The notes under the pieces were generated by a model. That model was given only the letters and a program-made list of their open reading frames with translations, had not been told where the DNA came from and made no database searches. 64,000 nucleotides of DNA from Flammeovirgaceae bacterium (lineage in GTDB: Bacteria; Bacteroidota; Bacteroidia; Cytophagales; Cyclobacteriaceae). The stretch covers positions 54,861 to 118,860 of the forward strand of contig JADJMA010000014.1 in NCBI GenBank assembly GCA_016709845.1. Reading direction: 5' to 3'. Each line of letters starts with the position of its first letter. The stretch's first letter is position 1. A program made the position numbers and the translations under genes. This document shows, piece after piece, positions 48,795 through 59,716 of the stretch.

Positions 48795-51700
48795 CCTTTT
48801 CCAGTATTGCATCTTCATTGGATGGATCCTTTTCGACTTCTTTCCTTCTTTTCTCGTGGCTTTTGCGGATAAGGTCGCTGAACTGATCAAAGTTTTGTGT
48901 GTGCAATAAACTTACACCGGTAGTAATAGCCGCTTGCGTTCCTAATGAATTGTTAAGAGAATTATAATTCGAACGGCTATACATTTTCACTTTAAATTTT
49001 CCATCGGGAGTAAGTATATAATCAATCGTCCAATCGCCTAGCATGCTGGCAAGTTCCGTTTGGTCATATTGATTACTAAACGTGCCATCGCGGGTAACGC
49101 GTAAGCGACCATTTAAAAACGAATACGATAGCCGGAGTTGAAATGTGTTAAATGCTTCCGGGTCTAACGTGCCTAAGTCCAAATCAATTTCAAGATTTTG
49201 GTCAACCTGGTTAAGCCAATAACTTAATTGATTTGATAAAAATTCGCTAACGCTATTCGATATAGAGCCGCTGGTACTGAAGGCATCAGGGGAGAAAATC
49301 TTCTTAAGATAAGTAAACTAAATACCTGCCGGTGTAATTCTTGCTCATCGAGTTTGGCTTTAAATGCTTTAAAGTAAAACTCAAGTTGCACGATTGATCC
49401 ATCATCTAAGGTAATGTTATCGGGCAAATCGTTGGCCACTATGTCAAATGCAATTTCAGGCGAAAGCATCGGGCCATCCAATTTGAGCTGAACTTCAACC
49501 GGATATTTTCTTCTGATTTGTGGGGAAGAGGCCGCCTCGGCACTCTGATTTGGCAAGATCGGACCCAACGAAGCCATCTGCCGGTAGCTGGCGGTTAAAT
49601 TGAGAATGCCCGCATAAGGATCGCCAAACCAACTTATTCTACTGCCCTTGTTGATTCGGAATTCTTTATTAATGAGATTGTATAATGTGAAGTTATAGTA
49701 CCCTTGCTCGAATTCGTAAAGACCGAACATATTGAATTCGCCTTTGGTATCGATTTGTAATTTGATATCACCATTACCATAACCACGCACAATATCACCC
49801 GCCTTAATATCAAAAATTATTTCGGTGTATGCCTCCGGGGTAATATCCAGATTTAAATCCAGCACGATACCACTGGGCTCGTCACTTGTTTTTTTGATTT
49901 GCTTTTTATTTGATTGATACGTGGAGTCATTGAAATTGACAAAACTGATGAAGTCACTCTTCTCGGTCGATTCTCCTCCGCTGATAGGAATAAAAATTCT
50001 CGTATTTTTTGATGTTTGCGCAGTCGCAGAAATCTTGATATTGGCGAGCGGACCAAACATATTCAAATTACCGCTGCCATAGGCCTGGCCATAAAAAAGA
50101 CTGTTATCTTTTGATGTTGTATTAAGGACTTGAAAGTTAGTAAAGGCCGCATCAAGATTTATTCGAAATTTTGAAAAGTTCCGATGAGTCAGATAGCCAT
50201 CTAATGAGCCTTGATTATTGAATCCATCGTAAAGGGTGAAGTCTTTAAAAATTATCTGGTTGGGTGTAATGGCCAGAGTGCCATTAAATGTGTAGAGGGT
50301 CTTTAGGTAATCTACCATAATTTTTCCCCGATTGATTTTTCCTTCTCCGTTGATTAAAGGCTGTGTGAACGTTCCTTTGATTTCATACGATCCCGATAAG
50401 GTTCCATCCATTTGAGAAAAAATTCCCTTTAAGAAGGGTTCAATAAGTTTAATATTGGTTTCTTCCAATTTGGCCGTTAGTTGAAGTGGACTTTTACTTT
50501 CGGATGGTTGGTAGGTGCCGGTCAGGCTTAAGGTTCGCTTACTTAAACGATCAATGGTTACGTTTATATCAAACTGTTGTTTCTCATTATTCCAGTCATT
50601 AATTCCCACAACATCGCCCACAAGAAATTTATCCACTACCAGATCATTGATAGTAATGTTGTTCTGGAGATAAACGTCTTGATAAATATCTTTTACCTCA
50701 GCTCGGCCATTAACAATTCCACTGAGTGTAGAAGTACTTATTGCATTTAAAATGCTTAGGTCGAGATTAGTTAATAACAAAGTAATAGCTTGTTGAGGAT
50801 CGGACGAGAGAATGCCGTCTAATAATAGAGATTCTTCGCCATTAAAAATTTTAAGGTTTCGGATTTGCCATTCCTTGCCTTTCATCAATGCATAATTATC
50901 ATTACTTACCCGCCATTCCTTGTCAAGAATTTGGAAGCGCGATGGCAGAATCTTGATACGGGTGCTGTCTGAAAGGAAGTCGATTTCGGATAGCAGCCGT
51001 ACAGAATTGGTAGTTCCCTCCTGATCAAAATCCAAATTGAGATCAATATGGTCCTCGTCCCATACCGCTTCTGTAAAGAGATTTTTCGTAATGAAGTTGG
51101 AGGCGATTTCCTGTCGTTTAGAGTTTACCGATAACACCGCTAACGCGCGGGTGCTATCGCGTATTTTGGAACCTGCGAACTCTATCTCTGTATTAATAAT
51201 TTTTTTCCCGGCTACTTCAATGGTGTCAATTTGTGTAAAGGCCTGCAGGCGCGAGGTAAACCCATTCGTAAATGATCCTTCAATATTTGTTTCGCCCGAT
51301 AATCTGAAATTGAGTTTTGTTAAGGTTAATATGGGATTTAAATCAATAAGGTTGATGTTAAATTTTGCCAGATATTCATGCGTATCAATATTTTTATTTG
51401 CATAGTAATTAATTATCTCCGCTCTATCATTTTTTATATTAAGTGCAAATTCATGGCTTAATTGTTGTAAATCCTTAAATAACGTGGAGTAGTAGAAATT
51501 TCCTGTTAAGTCAGCGTTGGCGTAGTCACTACGAAGCAGAAGATTGTGTTTATTATCCTTCAGTTGCGAGCTGATAAAAACGGTATCAAACACCAATGAT
51601 TGGTCTTTGTATTCTATAAAGGAATTAATCAATGCGATATTGCCAAACAGACTATCCAGCGAAAGTCCTTGGGTATTAATATCAACACCCGAACTAATAA

Positions 51701-53256
51701 AAAGATGTTCGTTGGTTAGCCCAATCCGTTGCGTAAAAAGTGTATCAAGGTTTGCTTTTATGTTCACGCGTTCTTCACCCTTACGAATATTAATGGATCC
51801 ATTAGCTTGTAGTTTTACGTTGGGATCATCAATAGTAACTGTACCGTTAAATAATTGCCTGGCGAAGCGAGCATCGGTTGTGATGTTAACATAATTGTAC
51901 TTCAAAATGCCAATAGAATTTATCTTTCCGGTCAGTTGGAAGTCGGTGGTTTCCTGTGTAAGTCCTTTGCCTTTTATTTTACCATTTAAACTAACTTTTT
52001 TGAAATGCGAGGTATCACTTAAAACAATACCCAAATCAAAATTGCTAAGATTAAGATTTCCGTTAAACGTGGATTGATCTATATGAACGGGATCGATTTT
52101 AAGGTTAATGTCAGATTTAATTTGACCGAACTTGCCGCTAAAATCTCCATTCGCTACAAAGTCATTAATGAAGCCTGTAAATTTTCCAATCAGTTTAAAT
52201 TTTTCGAAAACAGAAAGACGGTTGTTAATATTATTAGGAAAGAGAAAGCCCAGGTCTCGAATATCAATATTGCCTTCCTTTACATCCAGATTGATGAATG
52301 TTTCATTTATAGAAGGTAGCCCATCCAACTGCAGTTTCCCTTTGATTTTTGTGTTGCCGATTGTAACATCCATGTTTTGATAGGAGAAGCGAGACACTTT
52401 TCCATTGATGGTCCCATTGAGATACAGGGTTTCAGGTAGTGGTTTTACACCGGGGGTAAACAAAACTAAATCGTTAGGATGAATAGCCGTGTTGCTCAGT
52501 TGCAGCCTCATGGTTACCCGATTGTTGAAATCGTTTAGATCAGTAAGGCTTTTATATTTAAAAATGAGGGTGTCAGAGATGATGCTTTCGCCCAAACGGG
52601 CATTAAGCCCCAGAAACTCCCTGTATAGTATCCCCAATAACCTGAAAGTTGTTGGCCTCAGCTTCATTTATTCCAATAAGAATATGATTGTAATCAAAAG
52701 CGTTGTGTAGCGAATCTTTTAACGGGTCATGTAATCTAAACTCAGTCTGGTGAACTACGATCTCACCAATATTTACTTTAGGAGATTTGCCTTGCCCGGT
52801 TCCTGATGAAAGTTGTTTATTTATTTCAGCGATAAAAAGATTAATATTCAGATCCCGTGAGGTATCGGATTGCATAATTTTGACGAGATTAACACTGCCG
52901 CTTTCTAAGATGACACCATCCAGATTTATATTATTATTTTTAAGTAGTGAACTCAGGCTGAAGTTGACTTGAAGACTTCCCGCTTCAATCATTTTATTTT
53001 GACCAGGATCTTTGATAATCAACCCTTCCACCTCAAGTCGATCGTACCAAATCAGGTATATGCGATCGTAAGAAATATCGAATCCCGAAACCTGTGAGAA
53101 TCGGGAGGTTATTTTGCTAAGGAGACTTTTTTGAACGGAAGGAATTTGAAGTAAGCCAAAACTTAATACAAAAAAGAGGAGAGTAAAGTAGGCTCCATAT
53201 AACAGAATCTTTTTGATCCAGTTTAAAACGCGAATTTTGATAACTTGCAGTTTCAT
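48781..53256 (-). CDS. tamB: Translocation and assembly module TamB-like protein (frame changes)
   Basis: About 1,490 residues, the length of AsmA/TamB proteins. N-terminus: membrane helix (LYGAYFTLLFFVLSFGLLQI) followed by LLSKITSRFSQVSGFDISYDRI; middle: long beta-strand-rich region (e.g. FDIKAGDIVRGYGNGDIKLQID); C-terminus: the DUF490 domain with LTASYRQM and RRKYPVEVQLKLDGPMLSPEI. It spans the periplasm, with a role in outer-membrane lipid transport or assembly. Indels near 52640 and near 49220 divide it into three frames. It is divergent from tsaD, with 9 bases between the two start codons. Confidence 0.9.
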
Positions 53257-53265
53257 TTGCTAAAA

Positions 53266-54275
53266 ATGCATCCTGTAATTCTTGCCATCGAGTCCTCCTG
53301 TGATGAAACTTCCGCTTCGGTTATTCAACATGGCAAGGTACTTAATAATGTAATTGCCTCACAAACAGTGCACCATAAATATGGTGGGGTTGTTCCTGAG
53401 TTGGCCTCTAGGGCTCATCAAAAACAAATTCTACAGGTTGTTAACGAAGCTATGGTGTCTGCAGGTATTATGCAAAATGATTTAAATGCTATTGCTTTTA
53501 CGCGCGGGCCTGGCTTGCTGGGTTCCTTGTTGGTAGGCGTATCTTTTGCAAAAGGAATGGCCGTTGCGTTAGGCATACCGCTTATTGAAGTGAACCATAT
53601 GGAGGCGCATGTGTTGGCGCATTTCATTGGCGAAAAGAAACCTTCCTTTCCTTTTCTGTGCTTAACGGTAAGTGGAGGCATACCCAACTTATTCATGTCA
53701 AAGATTATCTTGATATGGAAGTATTGGGAGAGACACGTGATGATGCCGTTGGTGAAGCCTTTGACAAAGCCGCTAAAATGATGGGCTTCCCTTATCCGGG
53801 TGGACCGTTAATTGATCAGTATGCGCAATTGGGTAATCCAAAGGCTTTTCAATTTCCGCACACCTCTGTGCCGGGTCTTGATTTTTCTTTCAGTGGAATT
53901 AAAACTGCCTTTCTTTATTTCTTAAGAGATAATGGTAAGTTGAGCTCAAATTTTATTGAAGAACATCGCAATGATATTTGTGCCAGCTTGCAAAAGCATT
54001 TAATTTCTATGTTGATGCAAAAATTAAAACAGGCATGCGATCAAACGGGTATTAAACAAGTTGCCATTGCGGGTGGCGTTGCGGCAAATTCCGAACTCAG
54101 AAAATCAGTGAGCGAATACGCACAAAAATATGGCTGGACTTCTTATATCCCAGCGTTTCAATACTGCACCGATAATGCGGCTATGATTGCCATAGCAGCT
54201 CACTACAAGTTTCTTCAGAATGAATTTAGCAAACTGGATGTTGCACCACTCGCTAACCTACAAATAGGAGATTAA
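53266..54275 (+). CDS. tsaD: tRNA N6-adenosine threonylcarbamoyltransferase (frame change)
   Basis: About 336 residues, the catalytic subunit that makes t6A37 in tRNA. Start ATG 53266 (MHPVILAIESSCDETSASV). Signature pieces are HKYGGVVPELASRAHQK (metal His) and NHMEAHVLAHF (second metal His), then SGGHTQLIHVKDY, GEAFDKAAKMMGFPYPGGP, and the end AIAGGVAANSELR. One c is missing at about 53680 (ggc cat), which breaks the frame at SGGHT. Essential. It lies 9 bases from tamB (divergent) and abuts the thioesterase gene. Confidence 0.95.
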
Positions 54276-54665
54276 ATGAAACTCATTTTTAAACCAGGGG
54301 ATCAGAAAGTATATTACAAAAAGGTAGAATCTACCGATGTGGCCGCTTTTCATGGAGAGGTTTTACATCGGGTTTATTCTACCTTTGCGCTGGCGCGCGA
54401 TTTTGAATGGTCATCGAGATTGTTTTTTTTGGAGATGAAGGAGACGGATGAAGAAGGCGTGGGTACGTTTTTGAGTATTGAGCATAAAAGCCCCGCGAGG
54501 GAAGGTGAGGAAGTAGTTATAACAGCAACTATTGAAGAAGTGAAGAGCAACGAACTGATTTGTAGCATGGAAGCCGTTTGTGGAAAACGGTTGATTGCTA
54601 CGGGTAAAACAGGGCAGAAGATGTTTAAGTTAGAGCGACTGCAATCGCTATTTAATTTACGATAG
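54276..54665 (+). CDS. Thioesterase-like hotdog-fold protein
   Basis: A 129-residue protein with a hotdog-like pattern: VAAFHGEVLHRVYSTFALARD, GVGTFLSIEHKSPAREGEEVVITATIEEVKSNEL and KRLIATGKTGQKMF. This order (catalytic-region strand, HxxP, TGxxxQ end) fits fluoroacetyl-CoA thioesterase-like proteins. It follows tsaD directly (ATG immediately after the stop) and precedes smpB by 9 bases, so a three-gene operon is likely. Substrate unknown. Confidence 0.65.
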   Translation: MKLIFKPGDQKVYYKKVESTDVAAFHGEVLHRVYSTFALARDFEWSSRLFFLEMKETDEEGVGTFLSIEHKSPAREGEEVVITATIEEVKSNELICSMEAVCGKRLIATGKTGQKMFKLERLQSLFNLR

Positions 54666-54674
54666 ATTTTAATT

Positions 54675-55139
54675 ATGGCGGAGAAGCGATTTTCAGATAC
54701 AATAAGTATTCGCAACCGGCAAGCCACGTTTCAATACGAGCTTCTTGATAAATATATTGCCGGCATTATGTTGCGGGGTACGGAGATTAAATCGATTCGG
54801 GAAGGGAAGGTAAATTTGCAGGATGGTTATTGTTACTTTAGTAACGGAGAAATTTTTGCGAAAGGAATTAACATAACCCCCTATGCACAAGGCACGCATT
54901 ATAACCATGAGGCAGGACGTGAGCGAAAACTTTTGATGAAGAAATCGGAATTGAAAAAGCTGGAATCAAAAATTGAAGAGAAGGGATTGGCGTTGATTCC
55001 GATTAAGATATTTATTAATGATAGAGGTTTAGCTAAATTAGAGATTGCCGTAGCCCGTGGAAAGAAGACCCATGATAAGCGGGAAGGCATTAAGGAGCGG
55101 GATATAAAACGTGAACTAAGCAGAATTAAAATCGGATAA
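54675..55139 (+). CDS. smpB: SsrA-binding protein
   Basis: A 154-residue SmpB that binds tmRNA in trans-translation. Visible: NRQATFQYELLDKYIAGIMLRGTEIKSIREGKVNLQDGY, AQGTHYNHE, and the basic end KKTHDKREGIKERDIKRE. Full length. No tmRNA is recognisable in this window. Cytoplasmic. Confidence 0.97.
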   Translation: MAEKRFSDTISIRNRQATFQYELLDKYIAGIMLRGTEIKSIREGKVNLQDGYCYFSNGEIFAKGINITPYAQGTHYNHEAGRERKLLMKKSELKKLESKIEEKGLALIPIKIFINDRGLAKLEIAVARGKKTHDKREGIKERDIKRELSRIKIG

Positions 55140-55149
55140 TTGTATTTAC

Positions 55150-55944
55150 ATGGAAGTTTTAGGTTACGGAGTTTGTAGGTTGTCATTGGTATCGGTTCGT
55201 CAGGCTCCGCAGGAGTATGCTCCCTTGGTAACGCAATTATTATTTGGAGATCATTATGAAGTGGTTAGCGCTCCGGATAATAAAAATTGGATTTACATAA
55301 GAATTCATTTCGATGGATCGGAAGGGTGGATTGATGCAGAGCAACATCATGGAATTACGCACGAATACTTTGAACAAATCAATAACGCCAACTTTAAGAT
55401 TACGACCGATATAACGTGTGGCCTTCTTTTTAAGAAAAGTCCGGTCACCATATTAATAGGAAGCATTGTTCCGATCTCTAACTCCGAACTGTTTAAACTA
55501 GAAGAACAGTTTGCTTTTAATGGCGAGTCCAAAAGTCTGGGGCAAAAGCGTGAAGCGGAGTTCTTAAAATCAATTGCCGTTAAATATTTAAACGCTCCCT
55601 ATCTGGCTGGTGGTAAAAGCCCCTTTGGTGTGGATGCGGCCGGGTTTATACAAATGGTCTTTAAAATCTCAGGTAATATGTTGCCGAGAACTCTTGATAG
55701 ACAGATTTTAGAAGGCAAAAAGATTGTTGGAATGGAAGAAGCACAACCAGGTGATGTTGCTTTTTTCAAGAGCACTTTAAACAACAACCTTCATGCAGGT
55801 ATCATTCTTGATGATCAAAGAATCATTCATGCTGATGGCAGAGTGCGGGTGGACCATATTTTAGAAGAGGGTATTTTGCGGCCCGATACTAAAATCTATA
55901 CACATTCACTGATAGAAATAAGACGGTTCCTTACACCTATGTAA
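55150..55944 (+). CDS. NlpC/P60 (C40)-like protein with Ala for catalytic Cys
   Basis: A 264-residue protein of the Bacteroidota C40 endopeptidase type: N-terminal SH3-like part (about 1-95, YEVVSAPDNKNWIYIRIHFDG), then the NlpC/P60 domain with GGKSPFGVDAAGFIQMVFK, LPRTLDRQI, QPGDVAFFKS, NLHAGIIL and RIIHADGRVRVD. In active members the first motif is GVDCSGF; here it is GVDAAGF with Ala163, so the nucleophile is absent. His215 is retained. It lacks a signal peptide. It is likely to have lost peptidase activity; it could bind peptide. It sits 10 bases after smpB. Confidence 0.85.
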   Translation: MEVLGYGVCRLSLVSVRQAPQEYAPLVTQLLFGDHYEVVSAPDNKNWIYIRIHFDGSEGWIDAEQHHGITHEYFEQINNANFKITTDITCGLLFKKSPVTILIGSIVPISNSELFKLEEQFAFNGESKSLGQKREAEFLKSIAVKYLNAPYLAGGKSPFGVDAAGFIQMVFKISGNMLPRTLDRQILEGKKIVGMEEAQPGDVAFFKSTLNNNLHAGIILDDQRIIHADGRVRVDHILEEGILRPDTKIYTHSLIEIRRFLTPM

Positions 55945-56065
55945 TCCACTTTTGGGGTGAACTCATAGTCATTATGGCAATGATATTTTTAAAATTGAGC
56001 TAAAAACCAATGTCAGGTGTTTTGTTCTTTTGACAAACCCAAACTTTGGAATTATCTTTCGTACT

Positions 56066-56557
56066 ATGAACGCCCGGGTTTTGGTACTTAATCAGGATGA
56101 CAGTCCGCTCATGGTTTGTTCCGTGCAGCGTGCCTTTGTGCTGGTGTACCTGAACAAGAGCGAACTGGTACGCCCTGCTAATGGGTATCGCTTAAATTCG
56201 GTTACCCAATCGTTTCCCATGCCTTCCGTTATCCGGTTAAACCGGTACGTAAATGCTCCGTATAAGGGAGTTAGTCTCACGCGACAGAATGTTTTTAAGC
56301 GCGATAATTTTGAGTGCCAGTATTGTGGAACGCGCAGGGATTTAACCCTCGATCACGTTGTGCCCAGTTCAAAAGGAGGTACACATACATGGGTCAATTT
56401 GGTTGCCGCTTGCAAACGATGCAATGCAAGGAAAGGTGATTACACCCCCGAGAATGCTCAAATGGTGTTGAAGCGGAAACCCTATAAACCTTCTTACGCA
56501 CTCTTCTTGCGCGATGGGAATATTCAACAGACCGAGTGGGACGAGTATTTGGATTGA
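56066..56557 (+). CDS. HNH endonuclease
   Basis: A 163-residue HNH family protein: an N-terminal module (MNARVLVLNQDDSPLMVCSV), then a zinc-ribbon HNH core CQYCG and LTLDHVVPSSKGGTHTWVN and CKRCNARKGDYTP. This is the widespread chromosomal Bacteroidota form, with the nuclease residues Asp-His and Asn intact. Start ATG 56066; a near-consensus promoter (TTTTGAC near 56030 and TATCTTTC near 56053) lies just ahead. Function in the cell is unknown. Confidence 0.92.
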   Translation: MNARVLVLNQDDSPLMVCSVQRAFVLVYLNKSELVRPANGYRLNSVTQSFPMPSVIRLNRYVNAPYKGVSLTRQNVFKRDNFECQYCGTRRDLTLDHVVPSSKGGTHTWVNLVAACKRCNARKGDYTPENAQMVLKRKPYKPSYALFLRDGNIQQTEWDEYLD

Positions 56558-56674
56558 TGAGATTGGTCTCTTTTCGACATAAATTTCCTTTGTATTTTTC
56601 ATATAGTTAGTGTGCAACAATTGTAAGTTCTTATCTTTTAATAGAGTAATATTTTAAGAACACGAAGATCAGCC

Positions 56675-59638
56675 ATGTTTGAAAATTCGGATATTGATTT
56701 TATAAAAAAATTGATCGTGAGGTTTTTCTTCTTTGGCACTATACTATTGCCTTTTTTTGTACAAGCCCAGCAAAATTTTTCACCTAAGGTATATACCGCA
56801 AAAGATGGACTGCCTAATGGCTACGTGCTACATGTCACCCAGGATCATGAGGGAAATTTGTGGATAGGCACATTTTCGGGGCTCAGTCGGTTTGATGGAA
56901 ATTTATTTTTGAATTATGGATTCCAGAATGGATTAACAAATCTATCGATTGATGAGATCTATGAAGAAGAGGATAGTACCAGAATATGGCTTGGCTCACG
57001 CAATGGAATCTTTTTTTTAAGAGGCGATACGATAAAACAAGTTGCAGTCGAAGATTCGGCAGCTATAACATTTGTATTTCAGATACAGAAAATGAGTACC
57101 GGCCAGCTATGTGCGTTAACTGATAAAGGGATTTATTTATTGGACAATGAGCATGAGCTAAAAAAAATAAAGATACCAACCCTGGAAGCGAAAATATTTA
57201 GAAAGGTAGTTGAACTTGATAATAATAAAATTTTGGTTACTCACGGCCAGGAGCAAAGTGACGTGTTTTCGGTGAATAGTAATAAAGAAGTTAAACTGCT
57301 TTTTCCAACAATTCCCAACAACCGATTTATTGATATTATTTCTGTCTCTGAAAAAGAAATGATTATCAGTACGGGACTTGGTTTATTTAGAGTCAATAAC
57401 AAGGGAGCGGTGAAAATATTTAGCAAACAGTTAGATGGAAAATTTATTTATGGGTGTCTCTACGACCGACACGGAAGGTTATGGGTAAGCACAGATAGTG
57501 ATGGGGTATTAATAGCCGACTCTGTGAATGCTGACAGTTTCACTGCGAAAATAGAGATTGATGAACCTGTTAAAATGGTAAGCAGTTTTTTTGAAGCCAA
57601 CGATGGCGCGGTTTGGGCTGGCACTTCAAATACACTACTTCAAATCAATAACATTAACTATCGAATTTATAAACAGACCGATAATCCTTTGATTGAAAAT
57701 GTCTTCAAAATTCTAAAAGATAAAAATGGGAAATTATTTTTTGAAGGAAAATCAGGATTAGTGAATTGGGAAGAAAACTCGGTGACCCCCGTAACAATAA
57801 GGACTAAGAGCAAAAACCAAAACAATTTGAAAGGTACTTTGATTGAGTCTTGGTGCTATGATAATGACAATAATCTTTGGTACATGTCGCGGGATGGGGT
57901 TTTTGGCAGAGTGGTGAATGGAAGTATGGAAGAAATAGTAAATAGGAATGAAGATGGGTTTTCTCATGTCAGTCTGGAATTTGATTCTAAAAGAAATAAA
58001 GTTTGGATTCCGACTAATCAATTACTTCTGGCAGATGCAAATGCTGTTTCTGCTTTTCAATCTGCAAATCGCGAGAGTATTGAATCACCCACACTGGTTG
58101 TTGTACTATCCGATGGTAATGTTCTTGTAAAGACTTTAGAAAATAAGTTATGGAGGATTGACTCAAAAAATCAAGTTGACTTGATAGTATCTTCGGATAT
58201 TGATGTATCAAGAATCATGGATTTTAAAATAGACAGCTGGGGCAATCTATGGCTATTGTACTTGGATGGTGGACTTTTAAAATGTACGATAGAAGATAAC
58301 ATGCTTGTGAGTAAATTAGAAGTTAGTATGAAAAGTGGAATGCCCAGTAACGCCATTGAATCATTTACTTTCGATAACGAAAATCGAATTTGGATAGCTA
58401 CCCATGCGGGATTATCAGTAGTAGATTGGAAGGCAATTGAAACAAATGATTTCCCCTTGATTTACCAAATGGATAAGATATTGAATTTACCAATTCAAAA
58501 TTGGACGTTTGCAAATCTACTTACCGATGATGATGGAAATATTCGATTGACATCGGTTGACCAGATATTCACTTTTTTTGTGAAAAAAATAGATTTCAAC
58601 ATTGCTCCACCTACAGCTAAGTTTGAAAAGGTTTTACTTGACTCCAAGGCTAATGTCTATGACTCTCTTAGCGATGTACAAACATCACCAATCACCCTTA
58701 AGTACGATCAGAATTTTTTGACTTTTTCTTTTACAGGAATCTCTTTAATTGATCATACTCTTTTGTTTTCATATAAGTTGGTTGGAGCAACCGAGCTTTG
58801 GAGTACGCCATCACCCAATAACGTTGTTTCCTACGGTAAATTGCCATCGGGTGACTACGAGTTTTTAGTAAAGACACGAACCCGTAGCTCAGTATGGAGT
58901 GAACCTGCCGCATTTCGATTTACTATTACTAAACCCTTTTGGGCTCAATGGTATTTTATTTCAATAATAGCCTTAGCATTAATAGTGCTGGCGTATTGGA
59001 TTCATAGACTGCGCCTTAACCAGGCGCTCAAGATAGAGCGGATGCGATTGAGAATTGCACAAGATTTGCACGATGAAATAGGCTCTACATTAAGCAGTGT
59101 TTCCTACAATATTGATTCCATTCAAAGACGATTGAATGGGTCGGAAGCGGGTGTAAAAAAACTTTTAGAAACTATTAATACAACTTCCTCGGCTGCTATA
59201 AGAACTCTTAGTGATATCGTGTGGGCCATCAATCCGGAAAAGGATAATTCCATGAGTTTGAGCAAAAGAATGAATCAATTTGCATTGGAAATATGCGAGG
59301 CCAGAGAGATAAAGTTGTTCTATGATGAAGGATTGGGTTTTAAAAATGCCCGGCTAACCGTTGATGTGCGAAAGAGTTTTTACCTGATTTTTAAAGAAGC
59401 AGTTAACAATGCTGTCAAACATTCGAAGTGTACAGAAATTAAAGTTAGCTTACTGTCATCGCCTCATGTTGTTGAAATGGTTATTGCGGATAATGGAAAC
59501 GGATTTGATAACACGTTGGAAACCGGAGGGAATGGGTTGAAGAACATCAAAGAACGAAGCGGGGAGATTTATGGCCAATTGATGATAACATCAAAATTGG
59601 GCGTGGGTACAACAGTGTCATTAAAAAGCATCATATAG
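56675..59638 (+). CDS. Hybrid-free propeller sensor histidine kinase (Reg_prop, Y_Y_Y, HisKA_3)
   Basis: A 987-residue membrane sensor kinase. A signal peptide/anchor (RFFFFGTILLPFFVQAQ, about 17-33) is followed by a periplasmic beta-propeller of Reg_prop repeats (about 34-640; units such as DHEGNLWIGTFSGLSRFDG, ENRIWIATHAGLS). Next is a Y_Y_Y domain (about 670-755), a membrane helix (WYFISIIALALIVLAYWI), HisKA_3 with His799 in QDLHDEIGSTLSS, and an HATPase with NAVKHSKC, ADNGNGFD and GGNGLKNIKERS. It lacks a receiver, so it relies on the next gene. It follows the HNH gene after 118 bases and is intact. Confidence 0.95.
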   Translation: MFENSDIDFIKKLIVRFFFFGTILLPFFVQAQQNFSPKVYTAKDGLPNGYVLHVTQDHEGNLWIGTFSGLSRFDGNLFLNYGFQNGLTNLSIDEIYEEEDSTRIWLGSRNGIFFLRGDTIKQVAVEDSAAITFVFQIQKMSTGQLCALTDKGIYLLDNEHELKKIKIPTLEAKIFRKVVELDNNKILVTHGQEQSDVFSVNSNKEVKLLFPTIPNNRFIDIISVSEKEMIISTGLGLFRVNNKGAVKIFSKQLDGKFIYGCLYDRHGRLWVSTDSDGVLIADSVNADSFTAKIEIDEPVKMVSSFFEANDGAVWAGTSNTLLQINNINYRIYKQTDNPLIENVFKILKDKNGKLFFEGKSGLVNWEENSVTPVTIRTKSKNQNNLKGTLIESWCYDNDNNLWYMSRDGVFGRVVNGSMEEIVNRNEDGFSHVSLEFDSKRNKVWIPTNQLLLADANAVSAFQSANRESIESPTLVVVLSDGNVLVKTLENKLWRIDSKNQVDLIVSSDIDVSRIMDFKIDSWGNLWLLYLDGGLLKCTIEDNMLVSKLEVSMKSGMPSNAIESFTFDNENRIWIATHAGLSVVDWKAIETNDFPLIYQMDKILNLPIQNWTFANLLTDDDGNIRLTSVDQIFTFFVKKIDFNIAPPTAKFEKVLLDSKANVYDSLSDVQTSPITLKYDQNFLTFSFTGISLIDHTLLFSYKLVGATELWSTPSPNNVVSYGKLPSGDYEFLVKTRTRSSVWSEPAAFRFTITKPFWAQWYFISIIALALIVLAYWIHRLRLNQALKIERMRLRIAQDLHDEIGSTLSSVSYNIDSIQRRLNGSEAGVKKLLETINTTSSAAIRTLSDIVWAINPEKDNSMSLSKRMNQFALEICEAREIKLFYDEGLGFKNARLTVDVRKSFYLIFKEAVNNAVKHSKCTEIKVSLLSSPHVVEMVIADNGNGFDNTLETGGNGLKNIKERSGEIYGQLMITSKLGVGTTVSLKSII

Positions 59639-59655
59639 TAAATTGACACGGCTCA

Positions 59656-59671
59656 CCAATTTTGGGGATTG
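59656..59671 (+). promoter_or_regulatory. Candidate operator, copy 1
   Basis: CCAATTTTGGGGATTG, with a weak inverted half (CCAA..TTGG), lies in the gap between the kinase and regulator genes. The identical 16 bases recur at 60418-60433. Confidence 0.4.
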
Positions 59672-59716
59672 CCAGCGGCAAAGTTAAAGAGCACATTTGA
59701 TACTTATTCGTTAAGC

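Noticed and set aside
51037..52380. Several plus-strand frames over tamB
   Set aside because: They are antisense to a long beta-rich protein with known family features; none has recognisable content.
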